Part shown: piece after piece, positions 8,953 to 17,534 of the stretch
Layout of the letters: each line of letters begins with the position of its first letter
How positions within the stretch are numbered: position 1 is the stretch's first letter
NCBI RefSeq assembly: GCF_013403565.1
Contig: NZ_CP058627.1
Span: 744,001 to 808,000 of the forward strand
Reading direction: 5' to 3'
DNA: 64,000 nucleotides
Source of the DNA: Chitinibacter bivalviorum
GTDB lineage: Bacteria; Pseudomonadota; Gammaproteobacteria; Burkholderiales; Chitinibacteraceae
Notes under the pieces: generated by a model
The model's input: only the letters and a program-made list of their open reading frames with translations
Databases searched by the model: none
Told to the model about the DNA's origin: nothing
Position numbers and translations under genes: made by a program

Positions 8953-9150
8953 GGTTACAATTCTGGCGCTTGTTGTTGCGATGCGTCAAGTAGAAAAAGA
9001 CTGGGGAAAACCCTTAGGGTTTACATTAATTAGTAAATTTGTTCAATTTTTGCCAGATGTGCTGCCTTAACTTGTAGCACTTTCCTTCATAAAGTATCTT
9101 ACAAATACTTTGCGAATTGTTGTAACGGCTTTGGTTTATATGGGGGCAAT

Positions 9151-9924
9151 ATGAAAGCTGTAATTCTTGCTGGTGGACTTGGAACCAGGATCCTAGAGGA
9201 AAGCCACTTAAAGCCAAAACCGATGATCCAAATTGGTGGCCATCCGATGCTGTGGCACATTATGAAAATCTATTCTGCGCATGGAATCAACGATTTTATT
9301 ATTTGCCTTGGGTATAAAGGGTATTTGATTAAAGAGTATTTTAGTAATTATTTCCTGCATATGTCGGACGTGACTATTGATATTGCCAACAACAGTATCG
9401 AAGTTCACGAAAGAAAAAGCGAGCCATGGCGAGTAACTTTGGTTGAAACAGGTGAACATTCGATGACTGGTGGTCGCTTAAAACGAGTTGCACGATATCT
9501 TGATGAGAATGAACCGTTTTGCTTTACCTATGGTGATGGTGTAGCGGATATCGATATCAGTGCTGAAATTGCTTTCCATCAACAGCACGGCAAACTGGCT
9601 ACGGTCGCTGCGGTGCAGCCGCCGGGACGATACGGCGCCCTACTGCGTGGTGATACTGGCCAAGTTTCTGGTTTTGTCGAAAAACCACAAGGCGATGGCG
9701 GCAGTATCAATGGTGGTTTTTTTATTCTCGACAAGCGCTGTCTAGAATATATTTTTGATGATGAAACAAGTTGGGAGCTAGAACCAATGCAGCGTTTAGC
9801 TCACGATGGGGAGTTGATGGCATTTGATCACCTCGGTTTCTGGCAGCCGATGGATACGCTGCGCGATAAAAATTTGCTGGAATCATTATGGGATTCTGGT
9901 AAAGCGCCGTGGAAGGTTTGGTAA
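9151..9924 (+). CDS. rfbF: Glucose-1-phosphate cytidylyltransferase
   Basis: A 257-residue nucleotidyltransferase that makes CDP-glucose from CTP and glucose-1-phosphate. The signature LAGGLGTR lies at residues 7-14 and is followed by [20 protein letters not shown] carries the metal-binding Asp residues, and the C-terminal [11 protein letters not shown] is typical of RfbF/DdhA. A GGGGG-type ribosome-binding site precedes the ATG. It is the first gene of a run in which stop and start codons overlap, so it begins the nucleotide-sugar operon. The intergenic space with the divergent trpS attenuator presumably holds the promoter. Confidence 0.95.
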   Translation: MKAVILAGGLGTRILEESHLKPKPMIQIGGHPMLWHIMKIYSAHGINDFIICLGYKGYLIKEYFSNYFLHMSDVTIDIANNSIEVHERKSEPWRVTLVETGEHSMTGGRLKRVARYLDENEPFCFTYGDGVADIDISAEIAFHQQHGKLATVAAVQPPGRYGALLRGDTGQVSGFVEKPQGDGGSINGGFFILDKRCLEYIFDDETSWELEPMQRLAHDGELMAFDHLGFWQPMDTLRDKNLLESLWDSGKAPWKVW

Positions 9925-11042
9925 TGTTGCCTAACCACAAGGATGCATTGACACTAGGTAATGCCGATGAATCGGCAAACAGTTTTCCCGAATTATCGCT
10001 CTATGCAGGAAAGTCAGTATTCCTGACTGGTCACACCGGTTTTAAAGGTGGCTGGTTGACCGCTACATTGAGGTATCTTGGTGCGAATGTTCATGGGTAT
10101 GCCTTAGTGCCAGATACCCAGCCTAATCTATTTGAAGTAGCCGATATTCAATCATTCTTGTCGTCGCACACGTTGGCAGATTTGGCGGATTCGACTGTGA
10201 TGCTGGCTGCAATGCGCGCTGCTCAGCCTGAAATCATCTTTCACCTCGCTGCCCAGCCACTGGTGCGGCGCAGCTATTTAGAGCCTGCGATAACGTGGCA
10301 AACGAATGTGCAAGGCACGGTGAATCTGCTTGAATGTGTGCGGCAATGTCCATCAGTACGTGCTGTAGTGATTATTACGACCGATAAATGTTATGAAAAT
10401 CAGGAGTGGTATTGGGGCTATCGTGAGAACGACCGTCTTGGTGGACACGACCCCTATTCGGCCAGCAAAGCTGCGTGCGAATTAGTGGTGAACAGTTATC
10501 GTGCTTCTTTTTTTAATGCTTCAGGCGTGCGTATAGCCAGCGCCAGAGCTGGCAATGTGATTGGAGGTGGGGATTGGGCTGCTGATCGGCTAATTCCTGA
10601 TGCTGTCCGTGCCATTGCCGCAGGGCAAACGTTGCAAATTCGTAACCCAACGGCCAGCCGCCCATGGCAACATGTACTTGCCCCTTTGCATGGTTACCTA
10701 TTACTTGGAAAGGCACTGTTGTGCGGTCAGGCCGAGGTAGGCTGCGCCTTCAATTTTGGCCCGCCGTCACAAGATAATCTCACTGTCGCTAATGTGTTTG
10801 AACAGTTGAAAATACATTGGCCACAGCTGCAATTGGAACTTGCTAACAATAACAATCAAGCTCATGAGGCTCAATTGCTTTACTTGGATTCAAGTAAAGC
10901 ACTCAACGAATTGGCTTGGCGGCCCCGTTGGTTGTTAAGTCAGTCAATTGAACATACTGCAGCCTGGTATCAGGCTGCATACTCTAATCGTCTTGATATG
11001 CAGAGCTATACCCTAGCTCAGATAGAGGAGTACCTTGCATAA
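9924..11042 (+). CDS. rfbG: CDP-glucose 4,6-dehydratase
   Basis: Short-chain dehydrogenase-type enzyme of 372 residues that converts CDP-glucose to CDP-4-keto-6-deoxyglucose. The NAD-binding loop is LTGHTGFKGGW, the catalytic Tyr and Lys are in DPYSASKAACE, and RAGNVIGGGDWAADRLIPD and RPWQHVL are RfbG hallmarks. A GTG 15 bp upstream is open, but the ATG at 9924 overlaps the rfbF stop codon by one base (taATG) and has a GGAAGG ribosome-binding site. It follows directly after rfbF, which supplies its substrate. Confidence 0.95.
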   Translation: MLPNHKDALTLGNADESANSFPELSLYAGKSVFLTGHTGFKGGWLTATLRYLGANVHGYALVPDTQPNLFEVADIQSFLSSHTLADLADSTVMLAAMRAAQPEIIFHLAAQPLVRRSYLEPAITWQTNVQGTVNLLECVRQCPSVRAVVIITTDKCYENQEWYWGYRENDRLGGHDPYSASKAACELVVNSYRASFFNASGVRIASARAGNVIGGGDWAADRLIPDAVRAIAAGQTLQIRNPTASRPWQHVLAPLHGYLLLGKALLCGQAEVGCAFNFGPPSQDNLTVANVFEQLKIHWPQLQLELANNNNQAHEAQLLYLDSSKALNELAWRPRWLLSQSIEHTAAWYQAAYSNRLDMQSYTLAQIEEYLA

Positions 11043-12271
11043 TGAGCCAATGCCGATCCTGTGGTGCAACGCTAGAACACACTTTTGCTGATCTTGGCCT
11101 GTCGCCAGTTTCCAACGCCTTTATTCGTGAAGCTGATTTGCAGCGTGGTGAAATGTATTACCCACTGCATGTTCAAGTCTGTGGTCAGTGTTGGCTGGTG
11201 CAGTTAAATGATGTACTGGATGTAAGTACCCATTTCCATGACGATTACGTCTATTTCTCATCTTATTCTTCATCGTGGCTGGCACATGCCCGCCAATATG
11301 TTGAGAACATGACTCAACGATTCAAACTTGGTGATCTTAGCCAAGTGGTTGAAATAGCAAGCAATGATGGCTATTTGCTTCAATACTTTCAACAGGCGGG
11401 AATTCCTTGTCTTGGCATTGAGCCTTCGGCGAATACGGCACGGATTGCATTAGAACGAGGAATAGACACGCTTCAAGCTTTTTTCAATATTGAGACAGCA
11501 ACTAAATTAATTGCTAAAGGTGTCAAGGCGGATTTGCTGCTAGGGAATAATGTGTTGGCGCATGTCCCTGACTTACAAGGTTTTGTAATAGCATTGAAAA
11601 TGTTACTAGGTGCTGAAGGGGTTATCACGCTGGAATTTCCGCATCTGCAACAATTAATCGCCAATAATCAGTTTGATACGATTTATCACGAGCACTATTC
11701 ATATTTATCTCTAACAGCTTTAATCCCCGTGTTTAATCGCGCTGGGTTACGGATATTTGACGTTCAGCAATTGCCAACTCATGGTGGTAGCTTGCGGATA
11801 TTTGCTTGCCATCAAGCAGCAATTCATCCATTCAACACGGCTGTAGATGAGATATTGCGGGCTGAAGATCTAGCAGGGTTGCAGGATCTTCAAACATACT
11901 CGGATTTTTCTGCACAGATGCAGAAAATCAAATACCAATTAATTACCTTTTTGATTGCTGCACGCCAGGGCGGCAAACGAGTCGCCGCATATGGTGCGGC
12001 TGCCAAGGGTAATACCTTACTTAATTATTGTGGTATCAAGCCTGATTTACTGACGTTTGTAGCAGATCGAAATCACTTAAAACAAGGCCGATATTTGCCC
12101 GGTAGTCGTATTCCTGTTTATGCACCCGATGCGATTTTCGAGCATCGGCCTGATTATTTATTGATACTCCCTTGGAATATTCAGGATGAGATCATGGCTG
12201 AAATGAGCACAATTCGTGAATGGGGTGGTCAATTTGTTTGTGCCATCCCTGAGGTGAAAATTCTGTCATGA
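11042..12271 (+). CDS. Sugar C-methyltransferase (SAM-dependent)
   Basis: A 409-residue protein with the three-part layout of NDP-hexose C-methyltransferases. The N-terminal zinc-binding region has CRSC near residues 4-7 and CGQC near 56. The SAM fold has VVEIASNDGYLLQYF as its glycine-rich motif and an EFPHL segment. The C-terminal domain contains HGGSLRIF and AYGAAAKGNTLLNY. Such enzymes methylate C3 of a 4-keto-6-deoxysugar nucleotide, which fits the product of the preceding rfbG. Start and rfbG stop overlap by one base; the stop overlaps the next start by four. The exact carbon methylated cannot be read from sequence. Confidence 0.85.
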   Translation: MSQCRSCGATLEHTFADLGLSPVSNAFIREADLQRGEMYYPLHVQVCGQCWLVQLNDVLDVSTHFHDDYVYFSSYSSSWLAHARQYVENMTQRFKLGDLSQVVEIASNDGYLLQYFQQAGIPCLGIEPSANTARIALERGIDTLQAFFNIETATKLIAKGVKADLLLGNNVLAHVPDLQGFVIALKMLLGAEGVITLEFPHLQQLIANNQFDTIYHEHYSYLSLTALIPVFNRAGLRIFDVQQLPTHGGSLRIFACHQAAIHPFNTAVDEILRAEDLAGLQDLQTYSDFSAQMQKIKYQLITFLIAARQGGKRVAAYGAAAKGNTLLNYCGIKPDLLTFVADRNHLKQGRYLPGSRIPVYAPDAIFEHRPDYLLILPWNIQDEIMAEMSTIREWGGQFVCAIPEVKILS

Positions 12272-12807
12272 TTTTTCATCCCTTACCGCTTGCAGGTGCT
12301 TTTTTAATCGAGCCCGAACCTATTCGCGATCAGCGTGGTTTTTTTGCCCGCACGGTTTGTCGTAAAGAGTTTGCCGAGCACGGGCTTAATGCAGAATTTG
12401 TACAGCAAAGTCTGTCGTGGAATGAGCAACAAGGAACTTTGCGTGGGATGCATTACCAAGTTCAAGAGCGCAAAGAAGCAAAACTGGTGCGAGTAGCAGC
12501 TGGATCTATCTATGACGTGCTGCTTGATCTGAGGGATCAAGAATCTACTTATTTGCAATGGTATTCTGTTGAGCTTTCGGCTATTAATCGAATGCATATC
12601 TATATCCCACCAGGCGTGGCTCATGGGTTTTTGACATTATCGGATCATTGCGAAGTCATCTATCAAATGACCGCATTTTATGATCCAACCGCGGCGCGAG
12701 GAGTACGTTGGGATGATCCTGTTTTTGGTATTGAGTGGCCTCAGGCAGTGGATCTATTAATGTCAGCGCAAGATAAAAGTTGGCCGTTATGGGTACGTGA
12801 AAGCTAA
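12268..12807 (+). CDS. RmlC-like NDP-4-keto-6-deoxysugar 3,5-epimerase
   Basis: A 179-residue cupin of the dTDP-4-dehydrorhamnose 3,5-epimerase family. It has RGFFARTVCRKEF, the active-site segment GTLRGMHYQ with its His, the KLVRVAAGSIYDVLLDLR strand and PPGVAHGFLTLSD. In this setting it most likely epimerises the CDP-linked methylated ketosugar rather than making dTDP-rhamnose, because no rmlA, rmlB or rmlD genes are present. The 4-bp overlap with the methyltransferase (ATGA) indicates translational coupling. The gene symbol rfbC is often attached to such proteins, but the true substrate is unresolved. Confidence 0.85.
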   Translation: MIFHPLPLAGAFLIEPEPIRDQRGFFARTVCRKEFAEHGLNAEFVQQSLSWNEQQGTLRGMHYQVQERKEAKLVRVAAGSIYDVLLDLRDQESTYLQWYSVELSAINRMHIYIPPGVAHGFLTLSDHCEVIYQMTAFYDPTAARGVRWDDPVFGIEWPQAVDLLMSAQDKSWPLWVRES

Positions 12808-12859
12808 TTTTTCGCACGAATTTTATATATTTATTCAATTTTGATATTCGAGGTGAGTT

Positions 12860-13987
12860 ATGATTCCCGTTTTTAAACCTTTGATTGAAGCTGAAGAAAT
12901 TAATGCAAGTAAAGAGTCTTTAGAAATGGGCTGGCTCGGCATGGGAAGTTATGTTTCTCAGTTTGAAGAAGCCGTTGCGAAAGAAATTGGAGGTGATCGT
13001 TATGTAGCAGCCGTAAGTACTGCAACAGCGGGGCTGCACTTGGCTCTTTTATTGGCTGAGGTAGGCGCTGGGGATGAGGTTATTGTTGCCTCATTTAATT
13101 GTTCGGCAGACTTTCAAGTTGTATCATGGGTAGGGGCGGAGTTAGTTTTTTGTGATTGCATTGATGATGGTTTAGGCATTGATCTTGATAAAGCCCAATT
13201 ACTTGTTACGGAAAAGACCAAGGCCGTTATTGTGATGGACTATGCTTGTGGCGTAATGGATCACGAAAAAGTCCGCATCTTTGCTGAGAAAAACCAGGTT
13301 CGCATTATCCATGATGCCTCTCATTCTTTTGGATCATCCTATCAAGGGAAAAAAATTGGTTCTTTTTCAGACATTACAGTCTTTAGTTTTGACCCAGTAA
13401 AAACGGTGACGTGTCTTGATGGTGGTGTTGTCGTTGTAAAATCAGAGGCTGAATTGAAACGGTTGCATGAGCTCCGCTTACTTGGTATGCAGCAGCCTTC
13501 AACAGTAATGTATAAAAATCAGCGTGCATGGACTTTTGATGTTGCATCTGTTGGTTTTCGATATCACATGCTTAATATGCACGCCGCAATTGGAATGGCA
13601 CAAATTAATAAATTAGATGTGATTAGGGATACTCGCCGTCTGGGGTGTCTTGAATACAGTAAACAACTCGCCAATTTTGATGCGGTAAAAATTCCGAAGG
13701 GTGATTTTTACGGAATGAATCCGTTTATTTATTATATCCGCGTTGATAGTCAGTATCGCGATAATTTACGTGAATATCTAAAAGAGCAGGGGGTGGATAC
13801 GGGGATTCATTGGTTGCCTGGGCATACCTTTACATTATGGAAACAATGTAAAGCTGGTGATTTGACTGTGACTTCTTTATTGGCAAAAGAATTAATAACT
13901 CTGCCGTTGCATTCTAAGATGGCAATAAATGATATCAAATTTATTTGTGAGAAAATTAGAGCGTTCTTTGGAGATAAAAATGATTGA
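12860..13987 (+). CDS. DegT/DnrJ/EryC1-type sugar aminotransferase
   Basis: A 375-residue PLP enzyme of the sugar aminotransferase family, which aminates ketosugar nucleotides using glutamate or glutamine. STATAGLHLAL binds the PLP phosphate and DASHSFGS carries the Asp that contacts the pyridine nitrogen. FSFDPVKTVTCLDGG carries the Schiff-base Lys at residue 181. The Lys argues against a ColD or RfbH type dehydratase, where it is His. The ATG follows a GAGG ribosome-binding site after a 52-bp gap, a looser junction than elsewhere in the operon. The following acetyltransferases could then acylate the new amino group. Confidence 0.88.
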   Translation: MIPVFKPLIEAEEINASKESLEMGWLGMGSYVSQFEEAVAKEIGGDRYVAAVSTATAGLHLALLLAEVGAGDEVIVASFNCSADFQVVSWVGAELVFCDCIDDGLGIDLDKAQLLVTEKTKAVIVMDYACGVMDHEKVRIFAEKNQVRIIHDASHSFGSSYQGKKIGSFSDITVFSFDPVKTVTCLDGGVVVVKSEAELKRLHELRLLGMQQPSTVMYKNQRAWTFDVASVGFRYHMLNMHAAIGMAQINKLDVIRDTRRLGCLEYSKQLANFDAVKIPKGDFYGMNPFIYYIRVDSQYRDNLREYLKEQGVDTGIHWLPGHTFTLWKQCKAGDLTVTSLLAKELITLPLHSKMAINDIKFICEKIRAFFGDKND

Positions 13988-14615
13988 ACCAGATGGTCTA
14001 AATCTGCTGAGATTGTTAAAGTCTAATAGGGGCTGGCAAGAGGGCTCACTCTGTTTGCCAGTCGGAAAGCCAGTTGTTGCCTTATTAAGGCCGATTGTTA
14101 CCAAAGGCGATGCCCTTAGTGATCAAGACTTGGATAATTTAAGCGAGTGGCGAAATCGATTTGTGAAATCATTTTTGACTGAGTTTGACGCTACCCGAGA
14201 GCAGACAAGAAGATGGCTAGTCAATTCTGTCGATGCTGATCTAGGTAAAATATTGTTCATGCTTGAAGATTTGAATGGAAATTCTATTGGGCATTTGGGG
14301 TTGGGGTTTATTAATTGGGATGCAAAATATGGTGAAGCAGATGCGATTGTACGTGGTAATCCTGCTCCAAAAGGGCTGATGAAAGAAGCTCTACAAACCT
14401 TGATTAAATGGGCTAAATCTGAATTGGGCTTGGAAGAAGTTTGTGTCCGAGTTCGTTCAGATAATACGGCAATTGATTTTTACAGAAAATCAGGCTTTGT
14501 TGAGTATAAACGGGTCAGTATTATGGCGAGTCAAGTTGACAGCACGCTCATATGGTCAGAGCGAGAAGGTCATATTGCTCCTTTTTTAGTTTATATGCGT
14601 TATGCACATGCTTGA
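13980..14615 (+). CDS. GNAT family N-acetyltransferase
   Basis: A 211-residue protein whose C-terminal two thirds is a GNAT fold: SIGHLGLGFINWD, the acceptor strand GEADAIVRGNPAPKGLMKEAL, and LEEVCVRVRSDNTAIDFYRKSGF, which is the usual final GNAT motif. A longer open frame exists upstream, but the ATG at 13980 has a GGAGA ribosome-binding site and overlaps the aminotransferase stop by 8 bp. Position after the aminotransferase suggests N-acylation of an aminosugar nucleotide, as PseH does in pseudaminic acid synthesis. The gene is visibly AT-rich like its neighbours. Confidence 0.8.
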   Translation: MIEPDGLNLLRLLKSNRGWQEGSLCLPVGKPVVALLRPIVTKGDALSDQDLDNLSEWRNRFVKSFLTEFDATREQTRRWLVNSVDADLGKILFMLEDLNGNSIGHLGLGFINWDAKYGEADAIVRGNPAPKGLMKEALQTLIKWAKSELGLEEVCVRVRSDNTAIDFYRKSGFVEYKRVSIMASQVDSTLIWSEREGHIAPFLVYMRYAHA

Positions 14616-15237
14616 TTCTGAACTTGCAGCATATGTTAATCGGCAGCTTGAAGCTGTGTATCCTGATGGTGATCACTGTGTTGCAGAGGTCGCTTCTCAT
14701 ATTGCCCCAGCTAAGCTTCGATTGATGCGATGTATTAATGAAGTTAAGCTATGGGAACCTAATAAATTCAACTACCTTCATTCGAGTCAATATTGTATAT
14801 TTTTATACTATCTGTCTAATCAAATTTGGCGGAGCGGTGGCTCGCGCCAGGTATGTGAAAAGCTATTCGGCTTAAATAAAATGCTGAATGGGATTGATTT
14901 GTTTTTTGAGGTGGAAATGCCTGAGGTATTCTTTATCGGACACTCGGTTGGTATTGTATTGGCAAAAGCAAGCTATAGTAATTATCTTGTGCTGTATCAA
15001 AATTCTACTGTCGGAAAAAATCACGGTATTGCGCCAGTATTGGAGTCTGGGGTAGTAATGTATCCGAATACAGCAATCATTGGGCGTAGTCATATTGGCA
15101 AGAATGCCGTGATTTCACAAGGGGTTGGTGTTGTTAATCAAAATATACCAGCTGACTCGTTAGTATTTTCTGGTTCAGGTCAATTGCTGCTAAAAAAAGC
15201 AAAACACAATGTGTTGGCTGATATATTTAGAATGTGA
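14602..15237 (+). CDS. Serine acetyltransferase-like left-handed beta-helix acyltransferase
   Basis: About 211 residues. The C-terminal half has the hexapeptide periodicity of a left-handed beta-helix (VFFIGHSVGIVLAKASY, SGVVMYPNTAIIGRSHIGKNAVIS), with a His-containing HGIAPVLE segment resembling serine O-acetyltransferases. The N-terminal helical domain is unlike CysE. Initiation could be at 14602 or 14608; both are ATG. The start lies inside the GNAT gene end. Standing last in a sugar operon, it more likely modifies a sugar precursor than serine. Its stop codon is two bases from the stop of the convergent glycosyltransferase gene, with no terminator between. Confidence 0.75.
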   Translation: MHMLDSELAAYVNRQLEAVYPDGDHCVAEVASHIAPAKLRLMRCINEVKLWEPNKFNYLHSSQYCIFLYYLSNQIWRSGGSRQVCEKLFGLNKMLNGIDLFFEVEMPEVFFIGHSVGIVLAKASYSNYLVLYQNSTVGKNHGIAPVLESGVVMYPNTAIIGRSHIGKNAVISQGVGVVNQNIPADSLVFSGSGQLLLKKAKHNVLADIFRM

Positions 15238-15239
15238 AT

Positions 15240-17441
15240 TTATTGTTTTATTATGCTCTGACTAATCCGGAGTTCTAGTAGTTTAAGAATTTTCTGTGCC
15301 GAAATGTTATCACCGTTAGCAATAAGCATCTCAGTTAATCGAATGTAGTAATTTGGGTTGTTCGGTGCGTTATCTAATGCATGGCTCATGTACGAAATAG
15401 CCATTGAGTAGCCGTTCGCAAAGTCAGCTTCCGCAAATGCTGCTAGTGCTTCCGCTTGCTGCGGTACTGATTCAAGTATCAGGTTGGCCTGATAGTAAAC
15501 CTTGTTCCATTCTTTTGCGCTGATTGTCACTTGAAGCTGAGTCAACATTTCAGCTAAGTCTTTAGTTTGGCCACTGCCGATAAATACTTGTGTTTTATGC
15601 TTTGGAATTTCTGGTGAATTTTCAATTGTTACATTTTGTTTTTCGCACCAATGGATCCAAGCTTGGCGAAGTGCATTATCAAAATAAATACTGAATCTTA
15701 CTTCATCCATTGCAAGGCTTTTTTCTAGTTTGATTCGAAGCCCTTGTCTTATTTGATTAAGTGTCACAATGTCGTTTGCTAGATTGAATGCTTTTTCAGT
15801 ATATGAGTTGATGTCATTGGCAATCCAATCTACTTGATTAAGTGCTGTAAGAATCGAAGTCGAAATCCGCTCCCGATATGACCTTCCTGCTAGGGTGATT
15901 ACAGGCACTCCCATCCAGAGGGCATCAAAGGTGCTATTTCCCCCTGTTAATGGGAAAGTGTCTAGGCTGATGTCAATTTTATGATAGGTAAGGTATTGAT
16001 TATTTGCAGTCCTTGGTTCCAGAATAAGACATTCAGTTGCGATTCCATGTGAATTGCATTTTGCAATAAGCGCATTTTTGCTCTCAGAATCATCCATGCC
16101 CCAAGCTTCAAACAATATTTTCGAGTTTGGGACTAGCCTTAATATATCAGCCCATGCATTGAGCGTACGACTATTTATTTTTGAAAGATTATTGCATGTG
16201 CCAAATGTAATATAGCCGTTGGTTAGTGCTGGCGTTGGTTTGACTTGGTACTCCGGCCAGTAGCGTTGAATTGGATTTTTTGCACAAGGGCGATAGACAC
16301 AAAAAGGTGCGGGCAAAATATATAATTTTTCAGAATACTCTTCATCAGTCGCATTTTCGTCAATAATTTCATCTGTTATGCGAATGTCAATATTAGATAG
16401 CCCCGTTGTACCAGGGTATCCTAGCCAAGTAACTTGCACAGGAGCTGGTTTTTCGGCTAGTACACGCATCGCATTACCAGCCGTATGACCAGAGAGATCA
16501 ATTAAAATATCAATTTCATCTGCTTGAATTGTTTTGCATTGTTCATCTATAGTTTTGAATGCAATAGATTTAAATGAATCGAAGTATTTTACGAGTCTTT
16601 CAGTTAATGCATCTCCATTACTAATTGTGTGATAAGCATATACTGAGTATTGAGTTCTATCTAGTCGTGCTAGTAAAGGTTCCAAAATATAAGCGACTGG
16701 ATGGCTTTTTATGTCAGCAGATAAAAAACCTATTCGTAATTTTCTCCATGGCAAAGGTTTATTTTTGTGGTTCACTGTAACAGTGGCTGCTTTTTCAATT
16801 AGATTTGCATATTTTTTACTTTCATAAACGATCTCATCTAAAGTGCTCTCTTCGTCATATTGCATGGCAAACAATAAATTTGTTCTGGCCATGTCAATGT
16901 TATTTGGTGTTTTTTCAATGATGTCACGATACCTAAGTACGGCTTCTCTTGGCCGCCCATTTTCAAGGTAATACGTGGCTAAGTTGTTTAGCGCTGTAAT
17001 GTTATTAGGTTCAAGCTCAAGGGCTTTGTTGCATGAGAGAAAAACGTCCTCTTGATTGCAGAGGTTTTTAGAAATATATGACTTGCATACCCATGCATTT
17101 GCATCACGTTGATTTTTTTGCAGTGAAATTTCAATATGTTTACTTGCTTCGCTGAAACGATTCATCGAAGCATAAAGGGAGGCTAGATTAAGATTGAGCT
17201 GGCCACTATCGGGAGATTTTTCTAAGCCACGTTCTGTAATTTGTATGGCTTCTTGAATCTTGCCCTCAGTCGCAAGTATGTGTCCAAGGTTGCAAGTGGC
17301 ATATTCATTGCAAGGATCGGACACTAAAATACGTTGGCATAATTGTTTGAGTTTTGTCGCATCACCTGCTTGATATGCTGTATCCGCAACGGTTTTTTCA
17401 GCGTGGAATTGACGTTGGAGGTGCGTTTTTACTTTGCGCAT
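15240..17441 (-). CDS. TPR protein with O-GlcNAc transferase-like (GT41) domain
   Basis: A 733-residue cytoplasmic protein. TPR repeats occupy about residues 20-205 (for example ATCNLGHILATEGKIQEAI and ALNNLATYYLENGRPREAV). A GT41 catalytic domain follows at about 230-615, with LRIGFLSADIKSHPVAY, DILIDLSGHTAGNAM, PVQVTWLGYPGTTG and LDTFPLTGGNSTFDALWMG as its hallmarks. A further helical extension of roughly 110 residues ends the protein. Family members transfer a sugar from a nucleotide donor to Ser or Thr of proteins. The gene is divergent from flagellin, with only the shared intergenic region between, making flagellin the most likely acceptor. The donor sugar is unknown. Confidence 0.88.
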   Translation of the reverse strand: MRKVKTHLQRQFHAEKTVADTAYQAGDATKLKQLCQRILVSDPCNEYATCNLGHILATEGKIQEAIQITERGLEKSPDSGQLNLNLASLYASMNRFSEASKHIEISLQKNQRDANAWVCKSYISKNLCNQEDVFLSCNKALELEPNNITALNNLATYYLENGRPREAVLRYRDIIEKTPNNIDMARTNLLFAMQYDEESTLDEIVYESKKYANLIEKAATVTVNHKNKPLPWRKLRIGFLSADIKSHPVAYILEPLLARLDRTQYSVYAYHTISNGDALTERLVKYFDSFKSIAFKTIDEQCKTIQADEIDILIDLSGHTAGNAMRVLAEKPAPVQVTWLGYPGTTGLSNIDIRITDEIIDENATDEEYSEKLYILPAPFCVYRPCAKNPIQRYWPEYQVKPTPALTNGYITFGTCNNLSKINSRTLNAWADILRLVPNSKILFEAWGMDDSESKNALIAKCNSHGIATECLILEPRTANNQYLTYHKIDISLDTFPLTGGNSTFDALWMGVPVITLAGRSYRERISTSILTALNQVDWIANDINSYTEKAFNLANDIVTLNQIRQGLRIKLEKSLAMDEVRFSIYFDNALRQAWIHWCEKQNVTIENSPEIPKHKTQVFIGSGQTKDLAEMLTQLQVTISAKEWNKVYYQANLILESVPQQAEALAAFAEADFANGYSMAISYMSHALDNAPNNPNYYIRLTEMLIANGDNISAQKILKLLELRISQSIIKQ

Positions 17442-17534
17442 AGTTTGCTTTTTGTAAGGTTGCGAGCGTTTATTGTAGGTGGTTATAGATCACTTGCGAA
17501 GTTAGCCGCAAATAATTTTATTTATGGTCGAGCC

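Noticed and set aside
12268..12807. dTDP-rhamnose pathway based on the RmlC-like gene
   Set aside because: No rmlA, rmlB or rmlD homologues are in the operon; the first two genes are CDP-glucose enzymes.
12860..13987. DegT-type protein as RfbH/ColD dehydratase
   Set aside because: The Schiff-base Lys is present in FSFDPVKT, where the dehydratases have His.
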